Shown: in pieces, positions 1-6,800 of the stretch
Numbering within the stretch: the stretch's first letter is position 1
How the letters are laid out: every line of letters begins with the position of its first letter
DNA from: Anaerolineales bacterium
GTDB taxonomy: Bacteria; Chloroflexota; Anaerolineae; Anaerolineales; E44-bin32
Length of the DNA: 21,777 nucleotides
Direction of reading: 5' to 3'
Assembly: GCA_030642885.1 (NCBI GenBank)
Contig: DAOWMX010000007.1
Location: 1 to 21,777, forward strand
Program-made: the position numbers and the translations under genes
The notes under the pieces: model-generated
What the model saw: only the letters and a program-made list of their open reading frames with translations
What the model was told of the DNA's origin: nothing
The model's database searches: none

Positions 1-821
1 ACTGTCTTTTGTGTGCCGCGGCGACGGGCTTCTTCGTCTGAAAGAGTCACGGACTCTATGCCGCCGATTAGATCCGAGAGGGTTGGGTTCAACAACAAGT
101 TCTCGAGCGTATTTCCGTGGGCGGTGCCAATCAGTTGGACGCCGCGCTCAGCGATCGTGCGCGCCGCGATTGCCTCAAGCTCGCGCCCGATCTCGTCGAT
201 CACAATCACCTCAGGGTTGTGGTTCTCCACAGCCTCGATCATAACCTCGTGCTGAAGCGTAGGTTCTCGCACCTGCATGCGACGGGCACGACCTATCGCC
301 GGGTGGGGTACGTCGCCGTCCCCGGCGATTTCGTTGGAAGTATCGACGATGACGACTCGTTTCTCCTCCGCCAGTATGCGCGCTGCCTCGCGCAGCATCG
401 TCGTTTTACCAACAGCAGGGCGACCGAGGAGAAGGACGCTGGTTCCGCTCGTGATGAAATCCTGAACAATGTCGATTGTTCCGTAAACAGCTCGGCCTAC
501 ACGGCAGGTGAGACCGATAATTTCCATATGCCGGTTGCGGATGGCTGAGATGCGGTGCAAGGTGCGTTCGATGCCGGCGCGGTTGTCGGCATCGAAGTCA
601 CCGATTCGGGACACGACATAATCGATCTCTGTTGCAGTTACTTCTTTTTCGCTGAGTTCAATCTCCCCATCTGTGAACCGTGCGCTGGGAGTGCGGCCCA
701 AATCGAGGATGATCTCCAGTAGGTCATCGGGCCGGTTGATCTTCTCAAGCGCAGTGGTGATTTCGGGCGGCAGGACCCTGAGGAGGTCAGTTAAGTTATC
801 GGTAATGCGTTTCTGGGTCAT
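1..821 (-). CDS. SpoIIIAA/Ycf45-like AAA ATPase, R3H family (3' end outside window)
   Basis: The reading frame starts at ATG 821 and runs off the left edge after about 273 residues with no stop. A P-loop (GRPAVGKT, about residues 133-140) is followed by a hydrophobic strand ending in an acidic pair (VIVIDE, about 205-210), the Walker A and B boxes of an AAA-type ATPase. The N-terminal region (LLRVLPPEI..., then DNRAGIERTLHRISAIRNR) matches the layout of SpoIIIAA/Ycf45-like proteins. In Chloroflexota and cyanobacteria these usually carry an R3H nucleic-acid-binding domain at the C-terminus, which would lie outside the window, so R3H is inferred. The start overlaps the stop of the GNAT-like gene as ATGA, implying translational coupling at the end of the pdx operon. 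The cellular role of the family is not settled; nucleic-acid-dependent ATPase activity is the safest statement. Confidence 0.88.
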   Translation of the reverse strand, partial: MTQKRITDNLTDLLRVLPPEITTALEKINRPDDLLEIILDLGRTPSARFTDGEIELSEKEVTATEIDYVVSRIGDFDADNRAGIERTLHRISAIRNRHMEIIGLTCRVGRAVYGTIDIVQDFITSGTSVLLLGRPAVGKTTMLREAARILAEEKRVVIVDTSNEIAGDGDVPHPAIGRARRMQVREPTLQHEVMIEAVENHNPEVIVIDEIGRELEAIAARTIAERGVQLIGTAHGNTLENLLLNPTLSDLIGGIESVTLSDEEARRRGTQKT

Positions 822-1792
822 GGGCTGTGTGTGTTTTTTGGTGTGGATTTGTGATGAATGATGTTGGCAAAAGGAGCCGATGGCTCAGGCTGTGTTCCAT
901 CGAGCGCTGGAATCTTGCCCAGAGCTGGCCGGCGGATTGGGGTGGCGAGGCGCTTAACCATTACCGCCTGGTTGCTGCATGCCTCGAAACCGAGTTGGTT
1001 TAGTGATTGGCTGAGGCCTCCCTGGTATGAACGAACGCAGATAAAAAGAGGGTAGCTTTGGCTGGGTGAGAAGCCGAGAATAAATCCCGATAAAAGATTA
1101 TCGTTTAATTCGGCCGCGGGATGGAAATATGGCTGCACCCAGATACCTTGTGGCCCTCGCTCAACATCTAAGAAACCGAGTAACTCACCCTGTGACCAGT
1201 ATACAAGGACTCGTTCATAGCGGGAGGGAGGAGGCTCCACTTGCTGGACCAGGGCGGGAACGAGGTTAGAGTACAGGCTTTGAATCGCGATGTAGTCGCG
1301 GTCTGCAGCCGGACGCCAAGTCTCCTCGTCTGGGGCTGCTTTTCCTTCGACACTGCTTTCAAGGCGTAATACACGCTGGCGCGAAAAGATAGCGAAACCT
1401 GCTGCGTGCAAACTATCAAAGCCGGGGTCGCGCTCATCAATCTCGGCGATTAATGCGGGCGCGCCCCGCTCTCCGGCCATATGAGCCATGGCTTCGAGCA
1501 GGCTGACGCCTTCTGATCTGGAGATGATCTCGCGGGGACTGATAAAGACCAACCGTGCAGGAAGTTGATTATCCCGAATTAGAAACTGGCCAGCCGCCGA
1601 TAATTCACCGGAATTATCAGCGCGAGAAACCAGGGTGCAAACGTTGCCGCCGGGGATGCGCGTACTTAAAGGCATGTGCCTGAGTGCTGGCACACCGCGA
1701 GTAAACATGAGCCTGGTGTCGAGGCACATCCCGCGATTGCGGAGTCGGTGCAAGAGCATTAGGTCGCGCCAATCATACGGACGAATTGTCAT
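818..1792 (-). CDS. GNAT-like protein, two degenerate acetyltransferase-type halves
   Basis: This 324-residue protein starts at ATG 1792, only 3 bases after the pdxT stop, and ends in an ATGA overlap with the ATPase gene. The first half has a GNAT-like arrangement: a strand region (RLVFISPRE), a helix (LLEAMAHMAGERGAPALIAEI) and a closing 'L..AGF.IFSRQRVLRLE' segment typical of the end of an acetyltransferase fold. A second, weaker copy spans about residues 160-290. I cannot see a clear acetyl-CoA pyrophosphate loop (R/Q-x-x-G-x-G/A), so activity is doubtful. The last 40 residues are Pro/Ser/His-rich and look disordered. Substrate unknown. Its position between pdxT and the ATPase appears operonic, but no mechanistic link to vitamin B6 follows from that. 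Confidence 0.75.
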   Translation of the reverse strand: MTIRPYDWRDLMLLHRLRNRGMCLDTRLMFTRGVPALRHMPLSTRIPGGNVCTLVSRADNSGELSAAGQFLIRDNQLPARLVFISPREIISRSEGVSLLEAMAHMAGERGAPALIAEIDERDPGFDSLHAAGFAIFSRQRVLRLESSVEGKAAPDEETWRPAADRDYIAIQSLYSNLVPALVQQVEPPPSRYERVLVYWSQGELLGFLDVERGPQGIWVQPYFHPAAELNDNLLSGFILGFSPSQSYPLFICVRSYQGGLSQSLNQLGFEACSNQAVMVKRLATPIRRPALGKIPALDGTQPEPSAPFANIIHHKSTPKNTHSP

Positions 1793-1795
1793 AGA

Positions 1796-2380
1796 TCACG
1801 TTTTCGTAAGGGACAGGAAATAGCGGTGGAAGCGGTCGTCCCCGGTTAATTCTGGGTGAAAGCTTGTGGCAAGGAAATGCCCCTGCTTTGCGGCAATGAT
1901 AATGCCATTATCTTTGTTGTTGGGCAAGTGAGCGATGATGTCGACATTGGGCCCGACGCGGGCGATCAGGGGCGCACGGATGAAAATCGCTGGGAATGGT
2001 GTCTTGGCATCCTCAAGGACGGCCACGTGGATATCAGCCTCGAAGCTATCGGCCTGGCGGCCGAAGGCGTTGCGTTCAACCGTGATATCCATCAAGCCTA
2101 ATCGATGCTGTCGTTCCAAGGTATCGGTCGAGAGGAAAATTGCGCCGGCGCATGTGCCCCATATCGGGCGCGTCTGACCGAATGTTCGTAGTGGTTCAAG
2201 TAGTCTGAACGCGAGGGCTAGTTTCTCGATCGTCGTCGATTCGCCTCCGGGAATGATCAAAGCCTCAATATCATCCAGGTGGGAAGGTAGGCGAACCTCA
2301 ACGCCCTCGGCTCCCAGCCCGCGTAAAAAGGCAAGGTGCTCGGCAAAATCTCCCTGCAGCGCTAAGACGCCAATCTTCAT
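1796..2380 (-). CDS. pdxT: Pyridoxal 5'-phosphate synthase glutaminase subunit PdxT
   Basis: PdxT hydrolyses glutamine and channels ammonia to PdxS to make PLP in the cytoplasmic DXP-independent pathway. The 194-residue protein begins MKIGVLALQGDFAEHL, the family N-terminus. It carries the oxyanion/substrate motif PGGESTT (44-50), the nucleophile elbow GTCAGA with Cys77, and the catalytic pair in HPE (His175, Glu177), so the class I glutaminase triad is complete. The start at 2380 is preferred over in-frame codons further upstream because it matches the family N-terminus and follows a G-rich ribosome-binding stretch (GGGGGG about 5 bases away). It overlaps the stop of the PNPOx-like gene by ATGA, so the two are probably translationally coupled. 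Confidence 0.96.
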   Translation of the reverse strand: MKIGVLALQGDFAEHLAFLRGLGAEGVEVRLPSHLDDIEALIIPGGESTTIEKLALAFRLLEPLRTFGQTRPIWGTCAGAIFLSTDTLERQHRLGLMDITVERNAFGRQADSFEADIHVAVLEDAKTPFPAIFIRAPLIARVGPNVDIIAHLPNNKDNGIIIAAKQGHFLATSFHPELTGDDRFHRYFLSLTKT

Positions 2381-2865
2381 GATCCCCCCATCTTTTGTTT
2401 CCCGCTCCAAGATTCGATCTCCATTGCGAAAACGGAGGTTCGCTGCAAATCCGCATCTGTGATGGGGCTGTAATCATCACCCGAGTGGTATTGAGGGAAA
2501 TACTTATCAAGCAACCCTTGTAGTCCGTAGCGTTGCTCTGATGGGTCGTCGGCTATACGGGCGCTCCCGAACACCGTCACGCTAGCATACTCGGTGCTGA
2601 ATTTAATAGCCGTATCAGCGGGAAGGAGACGGCCCATTTTTGCTACACTGAAGCATATATGGGGGTTGGTCTCGATGTTAATGCGGGCGCGACCCTTGAG
2701 GGCTGTGTGGAAGTAAATGCGCTGGTTTTTCTCGTCGTACCAAAAAAAGTTTGCGTGTATGAAAGGTTGGTTCTCAGAAACGGTAGCGATAAAACCAAAC
2801 TGAGAATCGCACAGAAGCCCCTTTATCTCAGACTGGTCTTTAATTTCCCGGTCGTGCCTTCGCAT
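2377..2865 (-). CDS. Pyridoxamine 5'-phosphate oxidase-like flavin-binding protein
   Basis: A 162-residue protein of the split-barrel PNPOx-like superfamily. It starts MRRHDREIKDQSEIKGLL, the typical N-terminus of the subgroup often called NimA-like or 'pyridoxamine 5'-phosphate oxidase family'. Barrel segments are visible in order: FGFIATVSENQPFIHANFFWYDE, RIYFHTALKGRARINIETNPHICFSVA, and ASVTVFGSARI. These proteins usually bind FMN, F420 or heme; the substrate here is unknown. It sits between pdxS and pdxT, so a role in B6 vitamer handling is attractive but inferred. The frame is open upstream to a TTG at 2922 that would overlap the pdxS stop; ATG 2865 is chosen from the family N-terminus, although no strong ribosome-binding site precedes it. 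Confidence 0.85.
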   Translation of the reverse strand: MRRHDREIKDQSEIKGLLCDSQFGFIATVSENQPFIHANFFWYDEKNQRIYFHTALKGRARINIETNPHICFSVAKMGRLLPADTAIKFSTEYASVTVFGSARIADDPSEQRYGLQGLLDKYFPQYHSGDDYSPITDADLQRTSVFAMEIESWSGKQKMGGS

Positions 2866-2915
2866 CCGGGTTCTGTCGTCTGCGGAGTGGAGAATCGCTA
2901 CCCTCCCAAAGAGAT

Positions 2916-3803
2916 CTACCAACCCCTCTCGGCCAGCCGTTCTGTCTTGGGAAGTTCGCTCACTTCAATGCCGACCATCGGCTCGCCCAGACCTTTGCTG
3001 ATCTCGGCCAGAATCTTCGGGTCGTCGTAATGCGCAACAGCCTCAACGATGGACTTGGCCCGCAGAGGGGGATCGCCCGATTTGAAAATACCCGAGCCGA
3101 CAAAAACACCGTCCACACCAAGCTGCATCATGAGCGCGGCGTCGGCCGGAGTGGCTATGCCGCCGGCGGCAAAATTAACAACGGGCAGATGCCCTAAGTC
3201 CTTGGTTTCCTTCAGCGTCTCGAAGGGGGCGCCGATCTCTTTGGCAAACGACATTAACTCTTCGTCGGGCGTGTTCTTGAGACGCCGGATCGCGCCAAAA
3301 ACAGAGCGTGCGTGTCGGACCGCCTCGACGACGTCGCCCGTTCCAGCTTCACCTTTCGTGCGGATCATCGCCGCTCCCTCTCCGATGCGGCGCAAGGCCT
3401 CACCAAGATTGCGGCAGCCACAAACGAAGGGGATCTTGAACAGGTGTTTATTGATGTGGTGCGCTTCATCAGCCGGCGTTAAAACCTCCGATTCATCGAT
3501 GAAGTCAACTCCAAGCGCCTCGATGATCTGGGCCTCGACGAAATGACCGATGCGGCACTTCGCCATCACGGGGATTGTGACCGCCTCCATAATCTCCTGG
3601 ATTAGAGCCGGGTCGCTCATACGAGCCACGCCACCGTGGGCGCGAATATCAGCAGGGACGCGCTCAAGCGCCATCACAGCAACTGCGCCAGCATCCTCGG
3701 CGATGCGGGCATGTTCTACCGTGACCACATCCATGATCACGCCGCCCTTAAGCATTTGGGCCAGGCCTTTCTTTACGGTGAAGGTAGCAACTTTCTTGTC
3801 CAT
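2916..3803 (-). CDS. pdxS: Pyridoxal 5'-phosphate synthase subunit PdxS
   Basis: PdxS builds PLP from ribose 5-phosphate, glyceraldehyde 3-phosphate and ammonia supplied by PdxT; family members form dodecamers in the cytoplasm. The 295-residue length is normal. Key residues are in place: Asp25 (VIMDVV), Lys82 in VMAKCRIGHF, which forms the first imine, and Lys150 in MIRTKGEAGTG, the second catalytic lysine. The C-terminal glycine-rich phosphate loop (GGIATPADAALMMQLGVDGVFVGSGIFKS) is intact. Start ATG 3803 is supported by GGAG about 6 bases upstream and by the family N-terminus; the frame is open further upstream but that part is unlike PdxS. It is the first gene of the leftward operon. Confidence 0.97.
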   Translation of the reverse strand: MDKKVATFTVKKGLAQMLKGGVIMDVVTVEHARIAEDAGAVAVMALERVPADIRAHGGVARMSDPALIQEIMEAVTIPVMAKCRIGHFVEAQIIEALGVDFIDESEVLTPADEAHHINKHLFKIPFVCGCRNLGEALRRIGEGAAMIRTKGEAGTGDVVEAVRHARSVFGAIRRLKNTPDEELMSFAKEIGAPFETLKETKDLGHLPVVNFAAGGIATPADAALMMQLGVDGVFVGSGIFKSGDPPLRAKSIVEAVAHYDDPKILAEISKGLGEPMVGIEVSELPKTERLAERGW

Positions 3804-3840
3804 CGTTATCTCCGCAAAAGGGTCAAATAACCGTAATTCG

Positions 3841-3849
3841 ATTCTACCA
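3841..3849 (-). promoter_or_regulatory. Extended -10 promoter of the pdxS operon
   Basis: On the minus strand TGG-TAGAAT gives an extended -10 (TGn plus five of six TATAAT bases), with its 3' end about 37 bases before the pdxS ATG. No good -35 is seen at the usual distance, which an extended -10 can tolerate. Called by eye. Confidence 0.5.
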
Positions 3850-3889
3850 CGATAGCCAATCCCCGAAACCAAAGCTGGGCATCGCGTGC

Positions 3890-3918
3890 TTGACAACCAA
3901 ACGCAGGAGACATACAAT
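3890..3918 (+). promoter_or_regulatory. Sigma-70 type promoter of the GntR gene
   Basis: TTGACA (3890-3895), a 17-base spacer, then TACAAT (3913-3918): a perfect -35, optimal spacing and five of six at the -10. Predicted start of transcription is near 3925, giving a leader of about 40 bases to ATG 3966. It is divergent from the pdxS promoter, with the two -10 boxes about 65-70 bp apart. Confidence 0.8.
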
Positions 3919-3934
3919 TAGTACAATAATACAA
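3913..3934 (+). repeat. Three TACAA direct repeats over the GntR start site (possible operator)
   Basis: TACAA occurs at 3913, 3922 and 3930, steps of 9 and 8 bp, covering the -10 and the likely transcription start. The stretch 3921-3932 can also be read as GTA-6 bp-TAC, a small inverted repeat. YtrA-type GntR proteins commonly bind near their own promoters, so this is a candidate autorepression site. Binding is inferred. Confidence 0.35.
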
Positions 3935-3965
3935 AGAGACAATTAGACATCTAGGTAATCGAAGA

Positions 3966-4376
3966 ATGTTTGATGAGTTGGATTTCCAAGGGCATATACC
4001 GATCTATTCGCAGTTAGTGGATCGAATCAAACGCCTGGTCGCAACCGGCGTACTTAAGCCGGGCGAGCAGCTGCCAACCGTGCGGAAGATGGCGACGGAG
4101 CTGCGCGTCAACTTAAACACGATAGCACGCGCCTACCGTATTCTCGACGAAGAAGGAGTGCTCTCCACACAACAGGGTCGCGGGACCTATGTGTTGCAGC
4201 CCATGCTGCCGGAAAAAGGGCTGCCTCCGCGGATGGCCGCGCTGGAGGGGATGACGAAATCCTTCCTGGAGCGTGCATATCAAGTGGGCTTCAACCCGGA
4301 TGAGGTTTCGTTGTTGCTTGATGAGTTATTGGCTGCCTGGCGCGAGGATGGCATGCCGCCTAAGTCCAAGAGCTGA
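3966..4376 (+). CDS. GntR-family transcriptional regulator, YtrA subfamily
   Basis: 136 residues. The N-terminal winged helix-turn-helix (about 10-78) has the GntR signature: PIYSQLVDRIKRLVATGVLKPGEQLPTVRKMATELRVNLNTIARAYRILDEEGVLSTQQGRGTYV. The remaining roughly 55 residues are a short helical tail (MAALEGMTKSFLERAYQVGFNPDEVSLLLDELLAAWRE), too small for a FadR, HutC or MocR effector domain and typical of YtrA, whose tail mediates dimerisation. YtrA regulators usually control an adjacent ABC transporter; an ABC-2 exporter begins 1.4 kb downstream on the same strand. It also faces the pdx operon, but PLP-responsive PdxR regulators are MocR-type with an aminotransferase domain, absent here. A strong promoter precedes it and a terminator follows. 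Confidence 0.9.
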   Translation: MFDELDFQGHIPIYSQLVDRIKRLVATGVLKPGEQLPTVRKMATELRVNLNTIARAYRILDEEGVLSTQQGRGTYVLQPMLPEKGLPPRMAALEGMTKSFLERAYQVGFNPDEVSLLLDELLAAWREDGMPPKSKS

Positions 4377-4406
4377 ACTGTATTTATTAGACTGGGTATT
4401 CTGGGC

Positions 4407-4447
4407 AACGCTCAATAAGTCCAAGTGTTCGGATTGGGTGTTTTTTT
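4407..4447 (+). terminator. Rho-independent terminator after the GntR gene
   Basis: A 10-bp stem with two G-U pairs (AACGCTCAAT at 4407-4416 with ATTGGGTGTT at 4433-4442), a 16-base loop and a run of seven T at 4441-4447. It lies 30 bases after the GntR stop, so the regulator probably ends its own transcript before the parS region. Confidence 0.65.
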
Positions 4448-4574
4448 GCTTATGAACATCAGAATAATTCGGCTCGCTTCTGGGTCATGATGTGACGAGA
4501 GTTTTGAGAAATACGAGAAAAAACACAGCTAAACAAGGGTGGTTTTTCTGAGCGGGGATAAGCGATAAGTATGG

Positions 4575-4592
4575 ATGTTTCACGTGAAACAT
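4575..4592. other. parS site 1 (ParB-binding centromere sequence)
   Basis: An 18-bp perfect palindrome, ATGTTTCACGTGAAACAT, containing the full 16-bp parS sequence TGTTTCACGTGAAACA known from Bacillus subtilis and widely conserved in bacteria. ParB (Spo0J) loads here, spreads on flanking DNA and recruits SMC, with ParA segregating the origin region. It is in non-coding DNA between the GntR terminator and the yhfC-like gene. The match is exact, so the call is strong from sequence alone; no parA or parB is in the window. Confidence 0.85.
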
Positions 4593-4600
4593 CGCCATCA

Positions 4601-4616
4601 GGTTTCACGTGAAACA
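4601..4616. other. parS site 2 (one mismatch)
   Basis: GGTTTCACGTGAAACA matches the 16-bp parS consensus at 15 of 16 positions; only the outermost T is G. The inner 14-bp palindrome GTTTCACGTGAAAC (4602-4615) is perfect. Its centre is 25 bp from that of site 1, somewhat more than two helical turns, so two ParB dimers could load side by side. Confidence 0.8.
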
Positions 4617-4826
4617 CTGCGAAGGATAAGCTCCACGGAAGGACTCACACAGAAGGACATAGCGGAGTTGTTGCGGAGAAGAAAGGTAGAATAACGGCTC
4701 ACGGCACGGATATTGGGGGATTCGCAGTGGTGGCGCTGACGATGCCGTCGGGGTTTTATCCAACGAAGCTCGTTGTATCATCCAGCCAAGGCTTGGTTGA
4801 AAGATCGATTTCAGGGAGTAATTGCT
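4617..4826 (+). other. Non-coding stretch between parS pair and yhfC-like gene
   Basis: About 210 bp with no convincing gene. A short hairpin (CAGCCAA / TTGGTTG, about 4783-4799) precedes the ribosome-binding site of the next gene. A possible -10 (TAGAAT near 4687) has no matching -35. An in-frame TTG at 4773 could extend the next protein by 18 residues but has no ribosome-binding site. Confidence 0.4.
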
Positions 4827-5702
4827 ATGCTCGCGGCGGCTCATTTACTCAATGGTTTGTTGATGATCGCCCTCCCCCTGGTTTTGGGAGTCGTGTTAGC
4901 GAGGCGCTGGCGACTCGGTTGGGGTTTGTTTGGTATGGGGGCGGCGACCTTCGTCGCTTCGCAGATTTTCCATATCCCCTTCAATTATCTGGTTCTGACG
5001 CCCTTTGTGACAGAGCGGGGGATGTTCGCTGCTGGCGGGTGGGCGTTTATAACGGCCGCGCTGTTGTACGGTCTTTCTGCAGGAGTGTTCGAAGAGATGG
5101 CGCGCTTTGTCGTTATGCGCCGCTGGGCACTTGATACTCGAAACCTACCCAATGCGCTCATGTTTGGGGCAGGTCATGGCGGCGGTGAAGCGATTATCCT
5201 CGGCGGATTTGTTTTATACGCCTTTTTTCAAGCTGTAGCGTTGCGTGGGGTGGATCTTGTAAAGACCCTGCCTCTGGAGCAGGTGGATGTTGTTGCGGCA
5301 CAGATGGCGCTCTATTGGAACATGCCCTGGTATAAGGCCCTGCTGGGAGCCGGAGAGCGCGCGGGCGCGATTTGTTTCCATTTGAGCGCAAGTGCATTGG
5401 TGCTCCAGAGCGTTCGCCGCGGTGGATGGGGGTGGTTGGCGGGAGCCGTAGCGTGGCATACGTTGTTCAACGCAGCGACGTTAATCGTATTGGATCGCTG
5501 GGGTGTCTACGCGGCCGAGGGAATTGTTGTCATTGGAGCAGGGATTAGTTTGTTAATAATTTTCGCAATAAAAAACATGGATGCTCCGGGAGAAGATTTA
5601 GAGGAGGATCCCCCGAGTTTGTCGCCGGCTGACTCAAGGCTGCGGCGAATTAATGATGAGGAAATATCCGACGATAGTCTGGAGGATAGCCGCTACACTT
5701 GA
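4827..5702 (+). CDS. YhfC-family intramembrane metalloprotease
   Basis: 291 residues, very hydrophobic, with about 7-8 predicted membrane segments and an acidic, soluble C-terminal tail of about 45 residues. The family motifs are present in order: EEMAR (Glu89-Glu90), GHGGGEA (His117), ERAGAICFH (Glu177, His185) and AWHTLFN (His211). These form the putative metal-binding and catalytic set of YhfC proteins, distantly related to CPBP/CAAX proteases. Substrate unknown. ATG 4827 is chosen because GGGAG lies about 9 bases upstream and it opens directly into a membrane segment. The ABC ATPase starts 54 bases downstream, so they are probably co-transcribed. Confidence 0.85.
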   Translation: MLAAAHLLNGLLMIALPLVLGVVLARRWRLGWGLFGMGAATFVASQIFHIPFNYLVLTPFVTERGMFAAGGWAFITAALLYGLSAGVFEEMARFVVMRRWALDTRNLPNALMFGAGHGGGEAIILGGFVLYAFFQAVALRGVDLVKTLPLEQVDVVAAQMALYWNMPWYKALLGAGERAGAICFHLSASALVLQSVRRGGWGWLAGAVAWHTLFNAATLIVLDRWGVYAAEGIVVIGAGISLLIIFAIKNMDAPGEDLEEDPPSLSPADSRLRRINDEEISDDSLEDSRYT

Positions 5703-5756
5703 TCGGGAGAGTGTAGTTGTGAGCCTGGCGTACATCCGGTTTTAAGGAGAGTTAGG

Positions 5757-6659
5757 ATGATTGTTGCGAAGGGGTTAACCAAGCGCTTCGGTGACGTGCT
5801 GGCAGTGGACGATCTGGATTTGGATGTCAAGTCGGGCGAGATCTTTGGTTTCCTGGGTCCAAACGGAGCGGGGAAGACGACGACGATCCGCATGTTGAGC
5901 GCGTTAATTTCACCGACTTCGGGGCAAGCAAAGGTCGCCGGGTATGAAGTAGGGAGAGATGATAACGAGATCAGGCGCATCGCAGGGATATTAACCGAGT
6001 CGCCGGGGCTGTACGACCGCCTGAGTGCGGAGAGGAACTTAAGTTTCTTCGCCGAATTGCATGATGTGGAGGATGTGGCCGGACAGGTGGAGCGCTATCT
6101 GCGCCTGTTGGGATTATGGGATCGGCGCGGCGATGTTGCGGCGACTTTCTCAAAGGGAATGCGACAGAAACTGGCTATCGCTCGGGCGATGCTGCATGAA
6201 CCTACGGTGCTCTTCCTTGATGAGCCGACAGCAGGGCTCGATCCGGAAATGGCGCGTTTGGTGCGGGAATTCATCGGCGAGTTAAAGGACGAGGGACGAA
6301 CAATCTTCCTGAGCACTCACAATCTCGATGAAGCGGATCGGCTATGTGACCGCATCGCCGTGGTTAATACTGGCTTGCTGGCGCTAGACACACCAGAAGC
6401 GCTGCGGGCGAAACTTTATGACCGCGTGGTCGTTGTTCACCTGAGCGCAGCCTCTCCTGCATATGAAAAAGTGGTGAGCGAGCAGCCCTTTGTGCGCTCC
6501 GTTGAGCTAAAGGATAACAAGCTGGTCGTAGGGTTAGATGACCCAGAGAAGAACAACCCGGAATTGATCCGGGCGTTGGTGGATGCCGGCGCGGATATTC
6601 AATTTGTCGGTGAGCTGCGTCGTTCCCTGGAGGAGATTTATTTGCGCCTGGTTAAGTAA
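5757..6659 (+). CDS. ABC transporter ATP-binding protein (ABC-2 / NatA type)
   Basis: 300 residues. Complete nucleotide-binding domain: Walker A GPNGAGKTT (Lys40), a Q-loop-region variant (LTESPGLYDRLSAERNL), signature FSKGMRQKLAIARA, Walker B VLFLDEPTAGLD and switch histidine in STHNLDEADRLCD. The last 80 residues (ALDTPEALRAKL...) form the extra domain common in drug, antibiotic and sodium exporters of the NatA/CcmA-like class. It energises export by the permease at 6801. Start ATG 5757 follows AAGGAGAG closely. The gap to the permease is unusually long (141 bp) for such a pair and is structured. Confidence 0.93.
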   Translation: MIVAKGLTKRFGDVLAVDDLDLDVKSGEIFGFLGPNGAGKTTTIRMLSALISPTSGQAKVAGYEVGRDDNEIRRIAGILTESPGLYDRLSAERNLSFFAELHDVEDVAGQVERYLRLLGLWDRRGDVAATFSKGMRQKLAIARAMLHEPTVLFLDEPTAGLDPEMARLVREFIGELKDEGRTIFLSTHNLDEADRLCDRIAVVNTGLLALDTPEALRAKLYDRVVVVHLSAASPAYEKVVSEQPFVRSVELKDNKLVVGLDDPEKNNPELIRALVDAGADIQFVGELRRSLEEIYLRLVK

Positions 6660-6773
6660 TTGTTTTATTGGCCAACGTTGATGTGAGGATGTCGGCTGGG
6701 CGCTACTTTACATAACTACACTCGTTATGGTTGGGATTTATTAGGGCGAATGAGGTGTGGGGCCAACAAAACA
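6660..6773. repeat. Long-range inverted repeat with nested hairpin between ABC genes
   Basis: TGTTTTATTGGCC (6661-6673) is complementary to GGCCAACAAAACA (6761-6773) at 12 of 13 positions, enclosing 87 bases. Inside, CATAAC (6711-6716) and GTTATG (6724-6729) form a 6-bp stem with a 7-base loop. The outer arm starts within the stop codon of the ATPase gene. It could set the ATPase-to-permease ratio or protect the mRNA; no T run follows, so it is not a classical terminator. Confidence 0.45.
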
Positions 6774-6800
6774 GGTAGGTTCTCGTTTAAGAGGTGAATT

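Noticed and set aside
11..548. Several overlapping plus-strand ORFs over the left-edge ATPase.
   Set aside because: They are antisense to a frame with clear Walker A and B motifs and have Arg/Ser-rich shadow composition.
3049..3855. Plus-strand ORFs of up to 165 codons opposite pdxS.
   Set aside because: They are antisense to a fully conserved PdxS frame with all catalytic residues; composition is typical of a shadow ORF.
4605..5134. ORFs over the parS region (minus, 79 codons) and the start of the YhfC-like gene (plus, 135 codons).
   Set aside because: No ribosome-binding site or family pattern; the second overlaps the membrane protease in another frame.
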